DNA of 19,600 nt from DATDFB01 sp036522835 (GTDB lineage Bacteria; Acidobacteriota; Thermoanaerobaculia; Gp7-AA8). The translations under genes were made by a program, and so were the position numbers. The stretch is from positions 1 to 19,600 of the forward strand of contig DATDFB010000097.1 in assembly GCA_036522835.1 (NCBI GenBank), in the 5' to 3' direction. Shown here piece by piece: positions 1 through 7,809 of the stretch; position 1 is the stretch's first letter; each line of letters begins with the position of its first letter. The notes under the pieces are model-generated. The model saw only the letters and a list, made by a program, of their open reading frames with translations, was not told where the DNA came from and did no database searches.

Positions 1-903
1 CCTCCAGCCGATGGCGCCGGCCACGAGCGCGTACGCGCGGAGGTCGCGCGCGGGGGAGATCTCCCGCGCCGCGGCGAGCAGCCGCCGCGACTCGTCCGCC
101 AGTCCGGCCGCGCCGCATTGCCGGGCCAGGTGAAAGAGCTCGCGCGCGAACGTCTGCAGCTCGGACGTCTCGCGCGGAACGCCGCCGCGGCGCGCGTGCT
201 GCGCGATGAGCAGGTGCGATTGCGCGCGGTCGCGCAGGCGCGCCGGATCGAGCCCTCGTCCGCGCGACAGCCGCTCCTCGGCGTGATCGCGATGCTCGGC
301 CACGACTTCGTTGACGAACGCCAGCTTCACGCCGAGGGCGGCCACGCGGGCGTCATACTCCCAGTCTTCCTCGAGGCGCATCGATCTCCACGGACCGGCG
401 GCGTCGGTGACGGTCTTGCGAAATAGCGGCGACACCGTCTCCCACCACCGCGCGATCAGTAGCGATGGAAAGAGCGTCTCCACGATTTGGTTCGCCGGTT
501 TCCAGTCGCAGACAATCTCTTCGCCGGCGGCGTTGCGGTAGCGCACGATGCCGTAGGCAACGCCGCAGTCCGGCCGCGCGCGCAACGCCGCCACTTGCAG
601 CTCGAGCTTGCGCGGCAGGAGGAGATCGTCGCTGTCGAGGTACTGGAGAAACTCGCCACGCGCCTCCAGCCGTCCACTCTCGCGCGCCAACCCCGGGCCG
701 CCGTTCGCCCGCCGCACCGCGCGCAGCTCGGCGTGCTCCGCGGCGAGCGACTCGATGACCCGCGGCGTGTCGTCCGTCGATTCGTCGTCGACGACGACGA
801 TCTCGATCGGCCGGTATGTCTGCGCGAGCGCGCTCGCCACCGCCTCGCGCAGCAACGCGCCGCGGTTGTAGACGGGGATGACGATCGACACGAGCCCGTT
901 CAT
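1..903 (-). CDS. Family-2 glycosyltransferase (partial, runs off left edge)
   Basis: A GT-A-fold family-2 glycosyltransferase, expected to be cytoplasmic and to transfer a sugar from a nucleotide-sugar donor to a growing glycan. Reading minus from the ATG at 903 gives 301 open codons with no stop before the window edge, so the C-terminus is missing. The protein starts with the typical GT2 strand VSIVIPVYNRG (residues 5-15), then IVVVDDESTDDTP (35-47) and the metal-binding DSDD at 90-93, followed by LLLPRKLELQ. A later LEEDWEYDARVAALG segment matches the usual ED/W region that holds the catalytic base. The start codon overlaps the stop of the upstream membrane glycosyltransferase by 4 bases (ATGA at 900-903), so the two are co-transcribed and probably translationally coupled. 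No Shine-Dalgarno is visible. The family call is firm, but donor and acceptor cannot be read from sequence. Confidence 0.93.
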   Translation of the reverse strand, partial: MNGLVSIVIPVYNRGALLREAVASALAQTYRPIEIVVVDDESTDDTPRVIESLAAEHAELRAVRRANGGPGLARESGRLEARGEFLQYLDSDDLLLPRKLELQVAALRARPDCGVAYGIVRYRNAAGEEIVCDWKPANQIVETLFPSLLIARWWETVSPLFRKTVTDAAGPWRSMRLEEDWEYDARVAALGVKLAFVNEVVAEHRDHAEERLSRGRGLDPARLRDRAQSHLLIAQHARRGGVPRETSELQTFARELFHLARQCGAAGLADESRRLLAAAREISPARDLRAYALVAGAIGWR

Positions 904-2207
904 CGCCGCGACCGCAGCGCCATAGAGGCGCACCAGAGTACCGGAGGCCACGCCGAAAGAACGTAGCGGTGAACGTTCCAGTTCAGCACCAGGCCGATCA
1001 GAACCGTGCGCGCGACCGCGTACGACATCATCAGCAGCACCAGACGGTCGCGCCTACGCACCAGGGCAATGACCGCAAGGCCGAGCGCCGCGATGCGCAA
1101 GAGAAACAGCGCGCCCCACACGGGGAGCCGGAGCGGCCGCGGCACGCCCGCCATCGCGCCGAGGAGTGGATTGTTGGTCTCGACGTTGAGCCAGAGGTGA
1201 ACGGCGTGCCATCCGCGCAGGAGCAGTACGCGCAGCGGATGCTCCCGCCGTTTCTGGCGCGCCAGCGCCTCGAACGCCGCATCGTCCTCGGCGGTGTAGC
1301 GCCCGCGGTCGGCGATGCGCGCGACGATCCGCTCGACGGCGGCGCGCTCGGCGGCGCTGTCGAAGGCGCGCTCCGGGACGCGCGCCGGCCGCCCTTCGCC
1401 GATCGTGTAGACGAAGTCGTACGTCTCCTTTTCCGAGCCGAGCCATGCGTTGGCCCAGTCGAAGGCGCCGCGGTTGTAGATGTGCAGGCCGCCGAAGACG
1501 CCGGGCCTGCCGGTGAAGGCGGTACGGTAGCCGACCTGCGCGCCGACGAGGAGAAGGTAGACGGCCGCGGCTGCCGCGGCGTCGCGGACGAACGCCGGCC
1601 GCCGCCACGGCAGCAGGGCGATGCCGACGATGATCGGAGGCAGCACGATCATCTCCGGCCGGAAAAAGAGCGTGAGGGTCAGCAGGAACGTGCCGAGGAC
1701 GATGCGGTTTCGTCCGAGCGCGAGCAGGGCGAAGGCGGCCAGGGCGAGGTTCTCCGGGTCGGGGCCGATCTCGTTGACCACGCCGAAGGTCCACGGCGGC
1801 AGGCCGAGGAGGATCGCCGCGGCGTAGCGCGCGCGGCCATCGACGCCGGCCTGCACCGCCGCGCGGTAAAGCGCGAGCAGCGCCGCCGCCACCATCAGGA
1901 ACTGCGCGAGCGTCACGCGGAAGCGGAGCGCGCCGGCAGGGTCGGAGAAGTCGCCGAGCGACAGCGCCGCGACGACGAGCGCGTATCCCGGCGGGCGCCA
2001 GTCGGAGTTGCCCCACTCCTGGCCGTGCTCCGCCGCCGCCGCGTGCGGATCGATGGGCATGAAGCGGTGGCGCTCGACGATGTAGCGCGCTTTGGCGACG
2101 TAGTAAAACTCGTCGCTGATCAACGGGTGGCGGTAGTGGGTGAGGACGATCGCGCCGTGCGCCGCGAGAATGGCAACGAGCAGCCACAGGGCGGGATCTC
2201 GTCGCAT
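900..2207 (-). CDS. GT39/ArnT-like polytopic membrane glycosyltransferase
   Basis: A multi-spanning inner-membrane protein of about 435 residues that looks like the PMT/ArnT (GT39, GT-C fold) superfamily, whose members move a sugar from a polyprenyl-phosphate carrier to an acceptor on the outer face. After a first membrane helix (about 6-24) comes the first extracytoplasmic loop with the diagnostic acidic pair in ISDEFYYVAKARYI (D32, E33). Many hydrophobic helices follow, with a soluble loop of about 90 residues near the middle, and the protein ends in a basic RSRR tail. An in-frame ATG 12 bases upstream (2219) would give 439 residues. I prefer 2207 because the 2219 ATG lies inside a -10-like TATGCT that sits 7 bases before 2207. 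The gene is divergent from the glycosyltransferase at 2228 and is followed by a GT2 with ATGA overlap. The superfamily call is likely; the substrate is unknown. Confidence 0.85.
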   Translation of the reverse strand: MRRDPALWLLVAILAAHGAIVLTHYRHPLISDEFYYVAKARYIVERHRFMPIDPHAAAAEHGQEWGNSDWRPPGYALVVAALSLGDFSDPAGALRFRVTLAQFLMVAAALLALYRAAVQAGVDGRARYAAAILLGLPPWTFGVVNEIGPDPENLALAAFALLALGRNRIVLGTFLLTLTLFFRPEMIVLPPIIVGIALLPWRRPAFVRDAAAAAAVYLLLVGAQVGYRTAFTGRPGVFGGLHIYNRGAFDWANAWLGSEKETYDFVYTIGEGRPARVPERAFDSAAERAAVERIVARIADRGRYTAEDDAAFEALARQKRREHPLRVLLLRGWHAVHLWLNVETNNPLLGAMAGVPRPLRLPVWGALFLLRIAALGLAVIALVRRRDRLVLLMMSYAVARTVLIGLVLNWNVHRYVLSAWPPVLWCASMALRSRR

Positions 2208-2213
2208 CGCGAG

Positions 2214-2220
2214 TAGCATA
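2214..2220. promoter_or_regulatory. Putative bidirectional leaderless promoter, -10 island
   Basis: TAGCATA lies in the short gap between the divergent genes. On the plus strand TAGCAT is 8 bases before the GTG at 2228. On the minus strand TATGCT (2220-2215) is 7 bases before the ATG at 2207. Both fit TANNNT at the distance expected if transcription starts at or next to the start codon. No convincing -35 box or Shine-Dalgarno is present on either side. This is inference from spacing, supported by the same arrangement at the other three divergent gaps. Confidence 0.5.
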
Positions 2221-2227
2221 CCAAGCC

Positions 2228-3226
2228 GTGAGCATCACCTTCGCCGTCTGCGTCGAGCCAGGGCCGCACCGCCTCGAGTACAAGGCGGCGGCGCTCTTCC
2301 TGACCATGCGCCGGAACATGGGGGCGCTGTCGCAGTCGGCGATTCGCGCCTACGCTCCGCGGCCGGGACGTGGCGTGGCACCGTGGCTGCGCGAGATGAT
2401 GGAAGCGCTGTCGGTCGACTACGTCGACGCGCCGCTCAACGCCGCGCACGCGGACTATCCGCTGGCGAACAAGCCGCTCGCGCTCGCGCACGCGGAGGAG
2501 ACGTCATCGACGGAGTTTGTCGTCTTCCTCGACAGCGACATCCTGGTGTGGGGCGAGCCGCGCGCGTTCCTCCTCGAAGGCGGCGTCGACATTGCCCTCG
2601 TCGCCGACACGACGAAGACGACGGCGTCGGCCGGCCCGGGCGATCCGTTCGAGGAGTATTGGATGAAGCTGTACGACCTGGTCGGCGCCACGGCGCGGCC
2701 GTTCGTCGTCACGACGCTGACGAAGGAGCGCGTGCGGGGGACGTGGAACAGCGGCGTCGTTCCGCTGCGCCGCAGCGCCGGCATCGCCGCGCAGTGGCGC
2801 GAGGCCATGCTGCGGCTGCTCGAGGACAACTTCGCGCCGGCGCAAGCGGTCTACCTCCGCGAGAACAACGTCCTCAGCGCCGTGGCCGCGGCGCGCTACG
2901 AGCGCTTCCTGGAGCTGCCCGTGACCTACAACTATCCGGTGCAGAACTGGGACACGATGTCGCCGCCGCCGGAAGAGGCGGTGCTGTGGCATTACCAGCC
3001 GTTCCTCGACCGCACGTTCCGGCGCTTCGCCGCGCGCATCGACGGGGCGCGCTCGCTGCAACGGCGCATGGCGCTGACGGAGGCGCTCGTGGCCGACCTG
3101 CGCGTGAATTACCGCAAGCGCATCGGCGTCGACGAGACGGTCGCCCAATTGCTGCGCCGCCGCCTCCGCCTGGGGCCGCGCCTCCGCGCGCTCGTCGGCC
3201 GCCCCAAGCCGACCGATTCAGCGTAG
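2228..3226 (+). CDS. GT-A-fold glycosyltransferase-like protein
   Basis: A soluble protein of 332 residues, probably a nucleotide-sugar glycosyltransferase; I cannot place it in a named family. It opens with a short strand ITFAVCVEPGPHRLEYKA and has NKPLALAHAEE (81-91), which leads into a DxD metal site in VVFLDSDILVWGEP (D102-S-D104). Later GTWNSGVVPLRR (171-182) resembles the N-S-G substrate-binding segment of GT8-like and related GT-A enzymes. The C-terminal 60 residues are rich in arginine and may be amphipathic. The GTG start is chosen because the conserved strand begins three residues in and the next Met is residue 27. The gene is monocistronic: divergent from the GT39 gene on the left and convergent with 3218-4789, sharing 9 bases tail to tail. 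The fold call is fairly secure; activity and substrate are not known. Confidence 0.8.
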   Translation: MSITFAVCVEPGPHRLEYKAAALFLTMRRNMGALSQSAIRAYAPRPGRGVAPWLREMMEALSVDYVDAPLNAAHADYPLANKPLALAHAEETSSTEFVVFLDSDILVWGEPRAFLLEGGVDIALVADTTKTTASAGPGDPFEEYWMKLYDLVGATARPFVVTTLTKERVRGTWNSGVVPLRRSAGIAAQWREAMLRLLEDNFAPAQAVYLRENNVLSAVAAARYERFLELPVTYNYPVQNWDTMSPPPEEAVLWHYQPFLDRTFRRFAARIDGARSLQRRMALTEALVADLRVNYRKRIGVDETVAQLLRRRLRLGPRLRALVGRPKPTDSA

Positions 3227-4789
3227 CTCGTACAACACCGCGTGCGGGAAGCGCCTGCGCGGGACGAGCGCGTACGGCAGTCCGAGCTGCGCGTAGGCAT
3301 CGTGGCCGTCTTGCAAGGTGGCGACGAAGTAGCGCCGCTGTGCCGCCGCCAGCGACGCGCGCACGGCCTTCGCGTCGGAGTCGAACGGATATTCGACGAA
3401 GGCGGCCGCGCCCGCGCTGTAGAGGCGTACGGCGGCGTCGAGCGGCGGCATGACCAGCACGCGCCCGCCGGGGGGGAGCCTGCGGACGACCGCGGCGATC
3501 TCCGGCGCGTCGCGCAAGGCGGGATGGTCGATGAAGTCGTCCCGACTCGTGACGCGCAGGGCGTTCGCAGCGAGGAGCAGAGCCGCGACAGCGGCCGCAA
3601 TCCCGGCTCGCGGCAGTAGCGCGAGCGTGTCGGCCGCGGCGATCAAATACAGCGGCAGGACGAAGATCCAGACGCGCGGGAACGGTACGTTGCGCAGCAG
3701 AAGGAGCATCGGAACGATGGCCACGAGGGCGCTGCCGAAGAGAACGCCGGCGGGACGTCCGCGCGCGATGGCCGCCGCCGCCGCGGCGCTGAGGACGACA
3801 GCGAACGGCATGGTGAAGCTGGTGTTCCAGCGCGTCCAAGTGCCTAGGAAGGAGAGGGGGAGCTGGTGTCCGAGCGCGTCGTAACTGTAGGTGACGGCGC
3901 GGACGTTGCCGTCGGCGACCATTGAGGCAGGGCCGCTGACGACGAGCGTCGGCAGGTAGAGCACGAAGGCGAGGGCGGTGGAGGCGACGGCGACGTAAAC
4001 GATGCGCCGCCAGGCGCGCTCGGTGATCGCCGTCCACATCGCCCACGCCGCCGCGGCGAAAAGCATCGTCGGGATGGTCCATCCGCCGACGGCGATGAGC
4101 AGCGCGCGCAAGCGGTCGTCGTCGATCAGAAAAAGCAGGACGAACACGAGAGTGACGATGGTGTAGCCGCGCGCTTGCGCCGAGTACTCGACCAGCGGCG
4201 TCGCCGCGGCCGCCAGGGCGGTGGCGATGGTTGCCGCCCAATCGCCGGCGACGCGGCGCGCGAGGAAATATGTTGCCGGCAGCAGCGCCACGCCCGCGGC
4301 GAACGCCGGCAGCCGCAGCGCCCACAGCCGGTTGCCGGCCACCGCGTGCACGCACCAAACGAGCAGCGTGTGGAAAACGTGGTTGTTCGGAAAGAGGTAG
4401 CGGCTGAGGAAGAAGAGCGGCGACTTCCAGACGAATTCGACGACCGTGAACGCCTCGTCGTAGTGCGGCGGACCGAAGAGAAGAATCGCGCGTACGACGA
4501 TGCCGATCGCGAAGATGACGATCGCCGCGCGCGAAGGCCCCTCTCCCCGAGCCGCGGGGAGAAGGTGGCGCGCAGGGCCGGGTGAGGGGTGCCACGCGGC
4601 AAGGATGGCGATCGCGACGACGACGATCCCGCAAACGACGGCGCGCGTTCGTACGGTACGCACCGTCGCCTCTTGCACCGCATGTCCGGCCTGCGCGTCG
4701 AACAGCGCGCGGGGTGGCCGGGCGGCGAAGGCAAACAGGAGAACGGCCCCCGCCAGCAGCAACACGGCGGCAAGGCGTCCCGGAGGCAT
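3218..4789 (-). CDS. GT39-type membrane glycosyltransferase with in-frame palindrome insert
   Basis: A polytopic inner-membrane protein of 523 residues related to the PMT_2/GT39 group (GT-C fold, polyprenyl-phosphate-sugar donors). The acidic motif of the first periplasmic loop is in PPHYDEAFTVVEF (D111-E112), and EYSAQARGYTIVTLVFVLLF gives the helix-start motif common in this group. The C-terminal third is a soluble domain after the last helices. Unusually, two extra hydrophobic segments (about 5-23 and 48-65) precede the helix next to the DE motif, and residues 67-85 (HPSPGPARHLLPAARGEGP) are encoded by a REP-like palindrome. Those residues are probably a non-functional loop insertion. The ATG at 4789 follows a -10-like TAAACT by 8 bases. 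An internal start after the insert would lose two helices but keep the domain; I see no better start signal there. Substrate unknown. Confidence 0.85.
   Translation of the reverse strand: MPPGRLAAVLLLAGAVLLFAFAARPPRALFDAQAGHAVQEATVRTVRTRAVVCGIVVVAIAILAAWHPSPGPARHLLPAARGEGPSRAAIVIFAIGIVVRAILLFGPPHYDEAFTVVEFVWKSPLFFLSRYLFPNNHVFHTLLVWCVHAVAGNRLWALRLPAFAAGVALLPATYFLARRVAGDWAATIATALAAAATPLVEYSAQARGYTIVTLVFVLLFLIDDDRLRALLIAVGGWTIPTMLFAAAAWAMWTAITERAWRRIVYVAVASTALAFVLYLPTLVVSGPASMVADGNVRAVTYSYDALGHQLPLSFLGTWTRWNTSFTMPFAVVLSAAAAAAIARGRPAGVLFGSALVAIVPMLLLLRNVPFPRVWIFVLPLYLIAAADTLALLPRAGIAAAVAALLLAANALRVTSRDDFIDHPALRDAPEIAAVVRRLPPGGRVLVMPPLDAAVRLYSAGAAAFVEYPFDSDAKAVRASLAAAQRRYFVATLQDGHDAYAQLGLPYALVPRRRFPHAVLYELR
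4536..4593. repeat. REP-like nested palindrome inside a coding region
   Basis: The inner hairpin is CTCCCCG (4543-4549), a five-base loop, then CGGGGAG (4555-4561). An outer pair, CCCCTC (4538-4543) with GAGGGG (4584-4589), encloses it, so the whole element can fold on itself. The conceptual peptide on the minus strand (HPSPG...RHLLP...RGEG) is a phrase that recurs in predicted proteins of many unrelated GC-rich bacteria, because this type of repeat is dispersed and sometimes lands in genes (known pattern, recalled rather than searched). Here it is read in frame by the GT39-type gene. I found no second copy in the window. Confidence 0.7.
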
Positions 4790-4797
4790 CGCCGCGA

Positions 4798-4807
4798 AGT
4801 TTAAACT
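4798..4807. promoter_or_regulatory. Putative bidirectional leaderless promoter, palindromic -10
   Basis: AGTTTAAACT is a perfect 10-base palindrome and the only AT-rich patch in a 25-base divergent gap. It presents TAAACT on both strands: at 4802-4807 it is 7 bases before the plus ATG at 4815, and at 4803-4798 on the minus strand it is 8 bases before the ATG at 4789. Neither side has a Shine-Dalgarno or a clear -35. A single symmetric element could therefore serve both genes. An operator role for the palindrome is also possible. Confidence 0.55.
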
Positions 4808-4814
4808 GCCGGCG

Positions 4815-5819
4815 ATGACGCTCCGCCGCCGTTTGGGCGCGCTGCTTTACGACTGGCCTCGCTTCGAGCGCCGCCTGCGCGGCCGGTGGGTCCTGATCTG
4901 CAATCGCAATGAAAAGCTCAACGTGCACGGAACCGGCGCGCGTTGCGACTGGCAGTTCACCTCGGAGCTCCACATCGCCAACGTCTTTTCCTCGGCCGCC
5001 ACGCGCCTGATGCGCCGCGCCCTCGACGACTGGCCGATCCGCTTCGACGAGAACGTCCGCGCCGGCGACGCCATCGACGTCACCTTCGTCATCGGCCATC
5101 GCGGTACGAGCCGCCTGCCGCATCTCCTGGCCACGCTGCGCACGCTGGCGGCGCAGCGCGGCGCGGCCATCGAGTGCATCGTCGTCGAGCAGTCCGCCGC
5201 GCGCGAGATCGAAGCGCATCTCCCGCCGTGGGTCCGCTACGTCCACACGCCGGTTTCGCCGTCGTACGACTACAACCGGGCCTGGACGCTCAACGTCGGG
5301 GCGCGGCTGGCCCGCGGCGAGGTGCTGATCCTTCACGACAACGACATGCTCGCGCCGGAGCGCTACGCGGCGGAGGCGCTGCGGCGCGTGCGCGAGGGGT
5401 GGGACTTCGCCGATCTCAAACGCTTCACGTTTTACCTTCCCGAAGTGACGGCGCAACAATTTTTCGCCGGCGCGCCGCTGCGGCCGACGCCCGCCACCGT
5501 CGTGCAGAACCTGCAGGGAGCGAGCATCGTGGCCTCGAAGCGCGCCTACTTTGACATCGGCGGCTTCGACGAGACCTTCGTCGGCTGGGGCGGCGAGGAC
5601 AACGAGTTCTGGGAGCGCGCGGCCACGCGCCGGGTCTGGAGCTGGGGTTATCTCCCGTTCGTGCATCTTTTCCACGCGGCGCAGAAGGAGAAGCTGCGCG
5701 GCAGCGAGGCTGCCGGCATCCGCCGCTGGCGCGAGGTGTCAGAAGTGCCGGTCGAGGAGCGGATCCGCCGTTTGCGCGTGCGGGAGAGCGGGCGCGTCGA
5801 CGGGCCCGCGGAGAGATAA
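4815..5819 (+). CDS. GT2-type glycosyltransferase with Glyco_transf_7C-like domain
   Basis: A cytoplasmic glycosyltransferase of 334 residues. A basic N-terminal region of about 85 residues of unknown role is followed by a GT-A domain starting at DVTFVIGHRGTSRLPHLL (about 88-105), with the metal-binding DND at 175-177 in LILHDNDMLAPERY. The stretch from QGASIVASKRAYFDIGGFD through GWGGEDNEFWERA (about 233-269) is the hallmark of the galactosyl/GalNAc-transferase C-terminal domain, where the ED pair is expected to act in catalysis. The ATG at 4815 is chosen because upstream in-frame sequence belongs to the opposite gene and shows no protein-like pattern. It lies 7 bases after a TAAACT -10-like hexamer. 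The gene is first in a three-gene operon, and its TAA stop overlaps the next ATG by one base. Family assignment is strong; donor (perhaps a Gal/GalNAc-type sugar) is a guess. Confidence 0.9.
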   Translation: MTLRRRLGALLYDWPRFERRLRGRWVLICNRNEKLNVHGTGARCDWQFTSELHIANVFSSAATRLMRRALDDWPIRFDENVRAGDAIDVTFVIGHRGTSRLPHLLATLRTLAAQRGAAIECIVVEQSAAREIEAHLPPWVRYVHTPVSPSYDYNRAWTLNVGARLARGEVLILHDNDMLAPERYAAEALRRVREGWDFADLKRFTFYLPEVTAQQFFAGAPLRPTPATVVQNLQGASIVASKRAYFDIGGFDETFVGWGGEDNEFWERAATRRVWSWGYLPFVHLFHAAQKEKLRGSEAAGIRRWREVSEVPVEERIRRLRVRESGRVDGPAER

Positions 5820-6454
5820 TGGACGCCTTGTCGGACGAGATCCATCGGCAGGTCGCGGACTACTACAGCCGCAAATTCCACGAGCATGGCGCGACGGCGC
5901 GGGGGGTCGACTGGAAGAGCGCCGAGTCGCAGTACAACCGTTTCCGGCAGCTGGCCCGGGTCATCGAGCGGACGCCCTTTTCCATCCTCGACGTCGGCTG
6001 CGGCTATGGCGCATTCGCCGATTTTCTGCGGGAGACGCACGCCGAGTTTCGCTATGTCGGGACCGACATTTCCGAGGACATGGCCGCCGCGGCGGCGGAA
6101 CGTCACCGGCATGACCCGCGCGTCGTGATCGCGGGATCGCTCGAGGACGCTCCGGTCTGCGATTACGTCGTCGCCAGCGGCATCTTCAATGTGCGCCTCT
6201 CCACGCCAGACGCGGAATGGTGGTCTTACATCCTCGGCGTTCTGCAGACGATGAGCGCGAAATCGCGCCACGGTCTGGCCGCGAATTTCCTGACCTCCTA
6301 CTCCGATCCCGAATACATGCGCGATGACCTCTATTACGCCGATCCGCGCGCCGTATTCGACTGGGCGAAGCGAAACCTGTCGAAGCAGGTGGCGCTGCTG
6401 CACGACTACGGCCTCTATGAGTTCACGCTGCTGGTGCGAAAGGTCTTGGAATGA
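5819..6454 (+). CDS. Class I SAM-dependent methyltransferase
   Basis: A soluble enzyme of 211 residues with a Rossmann-like class I methyltransferase fold. Motif I is ILDVGCGYGAFADFL (56-70), the S-adenosylmethionine-binding glycine loop. The acidic residue after the next strand is in YVGTDISEDMAAAA, and CDYVVASGIFN supplies the motif-IV-like strand. The N-terminal helix (HRQVADYYSRKFHEHG) resembles methyltransferases of glycan clusters that act on sugars or lipid-linked glycans. A GGAGAG Shine-Dalgarno (5810-5815) sits just upstream, and the ATG overlaps the preceding TAA by one base. Its own TGA overlaps the next ATG (6451-6454). In this setting it probably O- or N-methylates a sugar residue. 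The substrate cannot be derived from sequence. The gene reads less GC-rich than its flanks (see findings). Confidence 0.9.
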   Translation: MDALSDEIHRQVADYYSRKFHEHGATARGVDWKSAESQYNRFRQLARVIERTPFSILDVGCGYGAFADFLRETHAEFRYVGTDISEDMAAAAAERHRHDPRVVIAGSLEDAPVCDYVVASGIFNVRLSTPDAEWWSYILGVLQTMSAKSRHGLAANFLTSYSDPEYMRDDLYYADPRAVFDWAKRNLSKQVALLHDYGLYEFTLLVRKVLE

Positions 6455-7116
6455 AAAAGAAGCTCGTCATTTTCGGCGTCGGCGATTTCGCCCGCATCGC
6501 CCATTTCTATTTTCGCCACGACTCCGAGCTCGACGTGGCCGCGTACTGCGTCACTGACGAATTCCGCAAACAGGACGAGCTCATGGGGCTGCCGGTGGTG
6601 TCGTTCGAGGCATTGACCGAGACGCACCCGCCGTCCGATTTCGCCGTCTTCGTCGCCGTCGCCTACAGCCGCGTCAACAAGGCCCGCACGGAGGTGTTCG
6701 AAAAAGTACGCAGCCTCGGTTACCAGACACCGCGCTACGTCTGCTCGAAGGCAACGACCTGGCCGGATCTCGACGTCGGCGACGGCTCGTTCATCTTCGA
6801 GAACAACGTCATCCAGCCGTTCGTGAAAATCGGCTCCAATACCGTGCTCTGGAGCGGCAACCACATCGGCCACGACTCCACGATCGGCAACAATATCTTC
6901 ATCGCCTCGCACGTCGTGATCTCGGGCAATTGCCGCGTCGGCGACAACACCTTCATCGGCGTCAATGCCACCGTCCGCGACGGCATCGCCATCGGGAAAA
7001 ACTGCGTGATCGGAGCGGGCACGGTCATCCTGAAAGAGGCGCCGGACGGCTCGGTCTACCGCGCCGAGGCGACGCAGCCGTTGCCGATCGCCAGCGACGC
7101 CCTGCGTAAGATCTGA
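6451..7116 (+). CDS. NeuD/PglD-family sugar O- or N-acyltransferase
   Basis: A protein of 221 residues with the two-part build of the NeuD/PglD family. An N-terminal Rossmann-like domain opens with KLVIFGVGDFARIAHFYF (4-21) and binds the sugar-nucleotide. The C-terminal left-handed beta-helix of hexapeptide repeats (about 108-205) contains runs such as VGDGSFIFENNV, IGNNIFIASHVVI and VGDNTFIGVNATV. Histidines in SGNHIGHDSTIG (H138, H141) are where the catalytic base lies in PglD-like enzymes. Known members acetylate the amino group of 4-amino-4,6-dideoxy sugars or hydroxyls of sialic acid, using acetyl-CoA. A WecE-type aminotransferase 3 kb downstream makes a 4-amino sugar a plausible substrate (inference). 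The start is fixed by the ATGA overlap and a GAAAGG ribosome site. The gene abuts the convergent WbqC gene with no gap. Confidence 0.9.
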   Translation: MKKKLVIFGVGDFARIAHFYFRHDSELDVAAYCVTDEFRKQDELMGLPVVSFEALTETHPPSDFAVFVAVAYSRVNKARTEVFEKVRSLGYQTPRYVCSKATTWPDLDVGDGSFIFENNVIQPFVKIGSNTVLWSGNHIGHDSTIGNNIFIASHVVISGNCRVGDNTFIGVNATVRDGIAIGKNCVIGAGTVILKEAPDGSVYRAEATQPLPIASDALRKI

Positions 7117-7803
7117 TCAGCCCCAGATGTAGCGCGGCGCGTCGGGTCCGGTCATGAAGAGCAAATCGAGGATGCTCACGGCCGGATCGTACGGCGGATG
7201 GAGCTGCGGATATTCGGGGTAGCGGTAGTCGATGTACTCGAGAGCGATGCTCGCCTCCGCGAGTTTCTCATCTTCCATGTAGGCCCTGGCGCTCGGCCCG
7301 CTGAGATACGACGTGGCCCCGACGGCGCGGAGGACGGCGATGAGGCGGTCCGTCTTGCGGCCTTCCACGCCGAGGCTCGAGGAGCGGACGAATCGCGTCT
7401 GTGTGATTCCGAGCTCGCGCGCGAGGTCGATGGTCGTGGCGATGGTGAAGTCGGCCAGCAGCGGCGGCGGCGCGGCATACGCCGCGGTCAGCCAATCCTC
7501 GTAGCGCTTGAAGAACGGCGCGCCGGCGTAGGCGTGCCGCAGCGTGGCCAGGTGCGTCTTCGGCCAGCGGCCGTCCGCCGTCAGGATCTTGTTGATCGGC
7601 GTGTGCTCGATCTGCGCGCCGCGGCTATTCACCGGAATGGTCAGCCATTGCGTTCCGTGCGCGGTCTTGATGCGGTTGCGGTTGCGCCAGCCGCGTTTGT
7701 CGTATTGCACGTCGTCGTAGAAAACGAAGACGTCGGCGCGGCGGATGAGGTCGAAGTAGCCGCGCCACGGAATGTACGAGGGCTGCACGATCACGCAACG
7801 CAC
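7117..7803 (-). CDS. WbqC-family protein
   Basis: A protein of 228 residues that matches the WbqC-like family (Pfam WbqC) along its full length. The family signature is clear at the N-terminus: VIVQPSYIPWRGYFDLI, ADVFVFYDDVQYDKRGW and RNRNRIKT, then WLTIPV. The C-terminus has the usual PEYPQLHPPYDP and SILDLLFMTGPDAPRYI. The biochemical role of the family is not established to my knowledge. Members recur next to aminotransferases and glycosyltransferases in O-antigen and capsule clusters, so a role in modifying an amino sugar is a reasonable inference. The start is GTG, 6 bases after a TATCTT -10-like hexamer. The gene is a single-gene unit: divergent from the operon at 7847, and its TGA lies immediately beside the stop of the NeuD-like gene. 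Confidence 0.92.
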   Translation of the reverse strand: MRCVIVQPSYIPWRGYFDLIRRADVFVFYDDVQYDKRGWRNRNRIKTAHGTQWLTIPVNSRGAQIEHTPINKILTADGRWPKTHLATLRHAYAGAPFFKRYEDWLTAAYAAPPPLLADFTIATTIDLARELGITQTRFVRSSSLGVEGRKTDRLIAVLRAVGATSYLSGPSARAYMEDEKLAEASIALEYIDYRYPEYPQLHPPYDPAVSILDLLFMTGPDAPRYIWG

Positions 7804-7809
7804 GGGGCC

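Noticed and set aside
3470..3476. Seven-G run as a phase-variation tract
   Set aside because: The frame is intact, and runs of this length occur easily at this GC content, so the signal is too weak.
4543..4561. Hairpin as a rho-independent terminator
   Set aside because: It lies inside a coding region, has no following T-run, and is better explained as part of a REP-like repeat.
2874..5675. Very long minus-strand open frame of over 900 codons
   Set aside because: It is extremely rich in Arg, Pro and Ala, has no domain pattern, and lies across two genes with clear family motifs in other frames. Long antisense frames are expected at this GC content.
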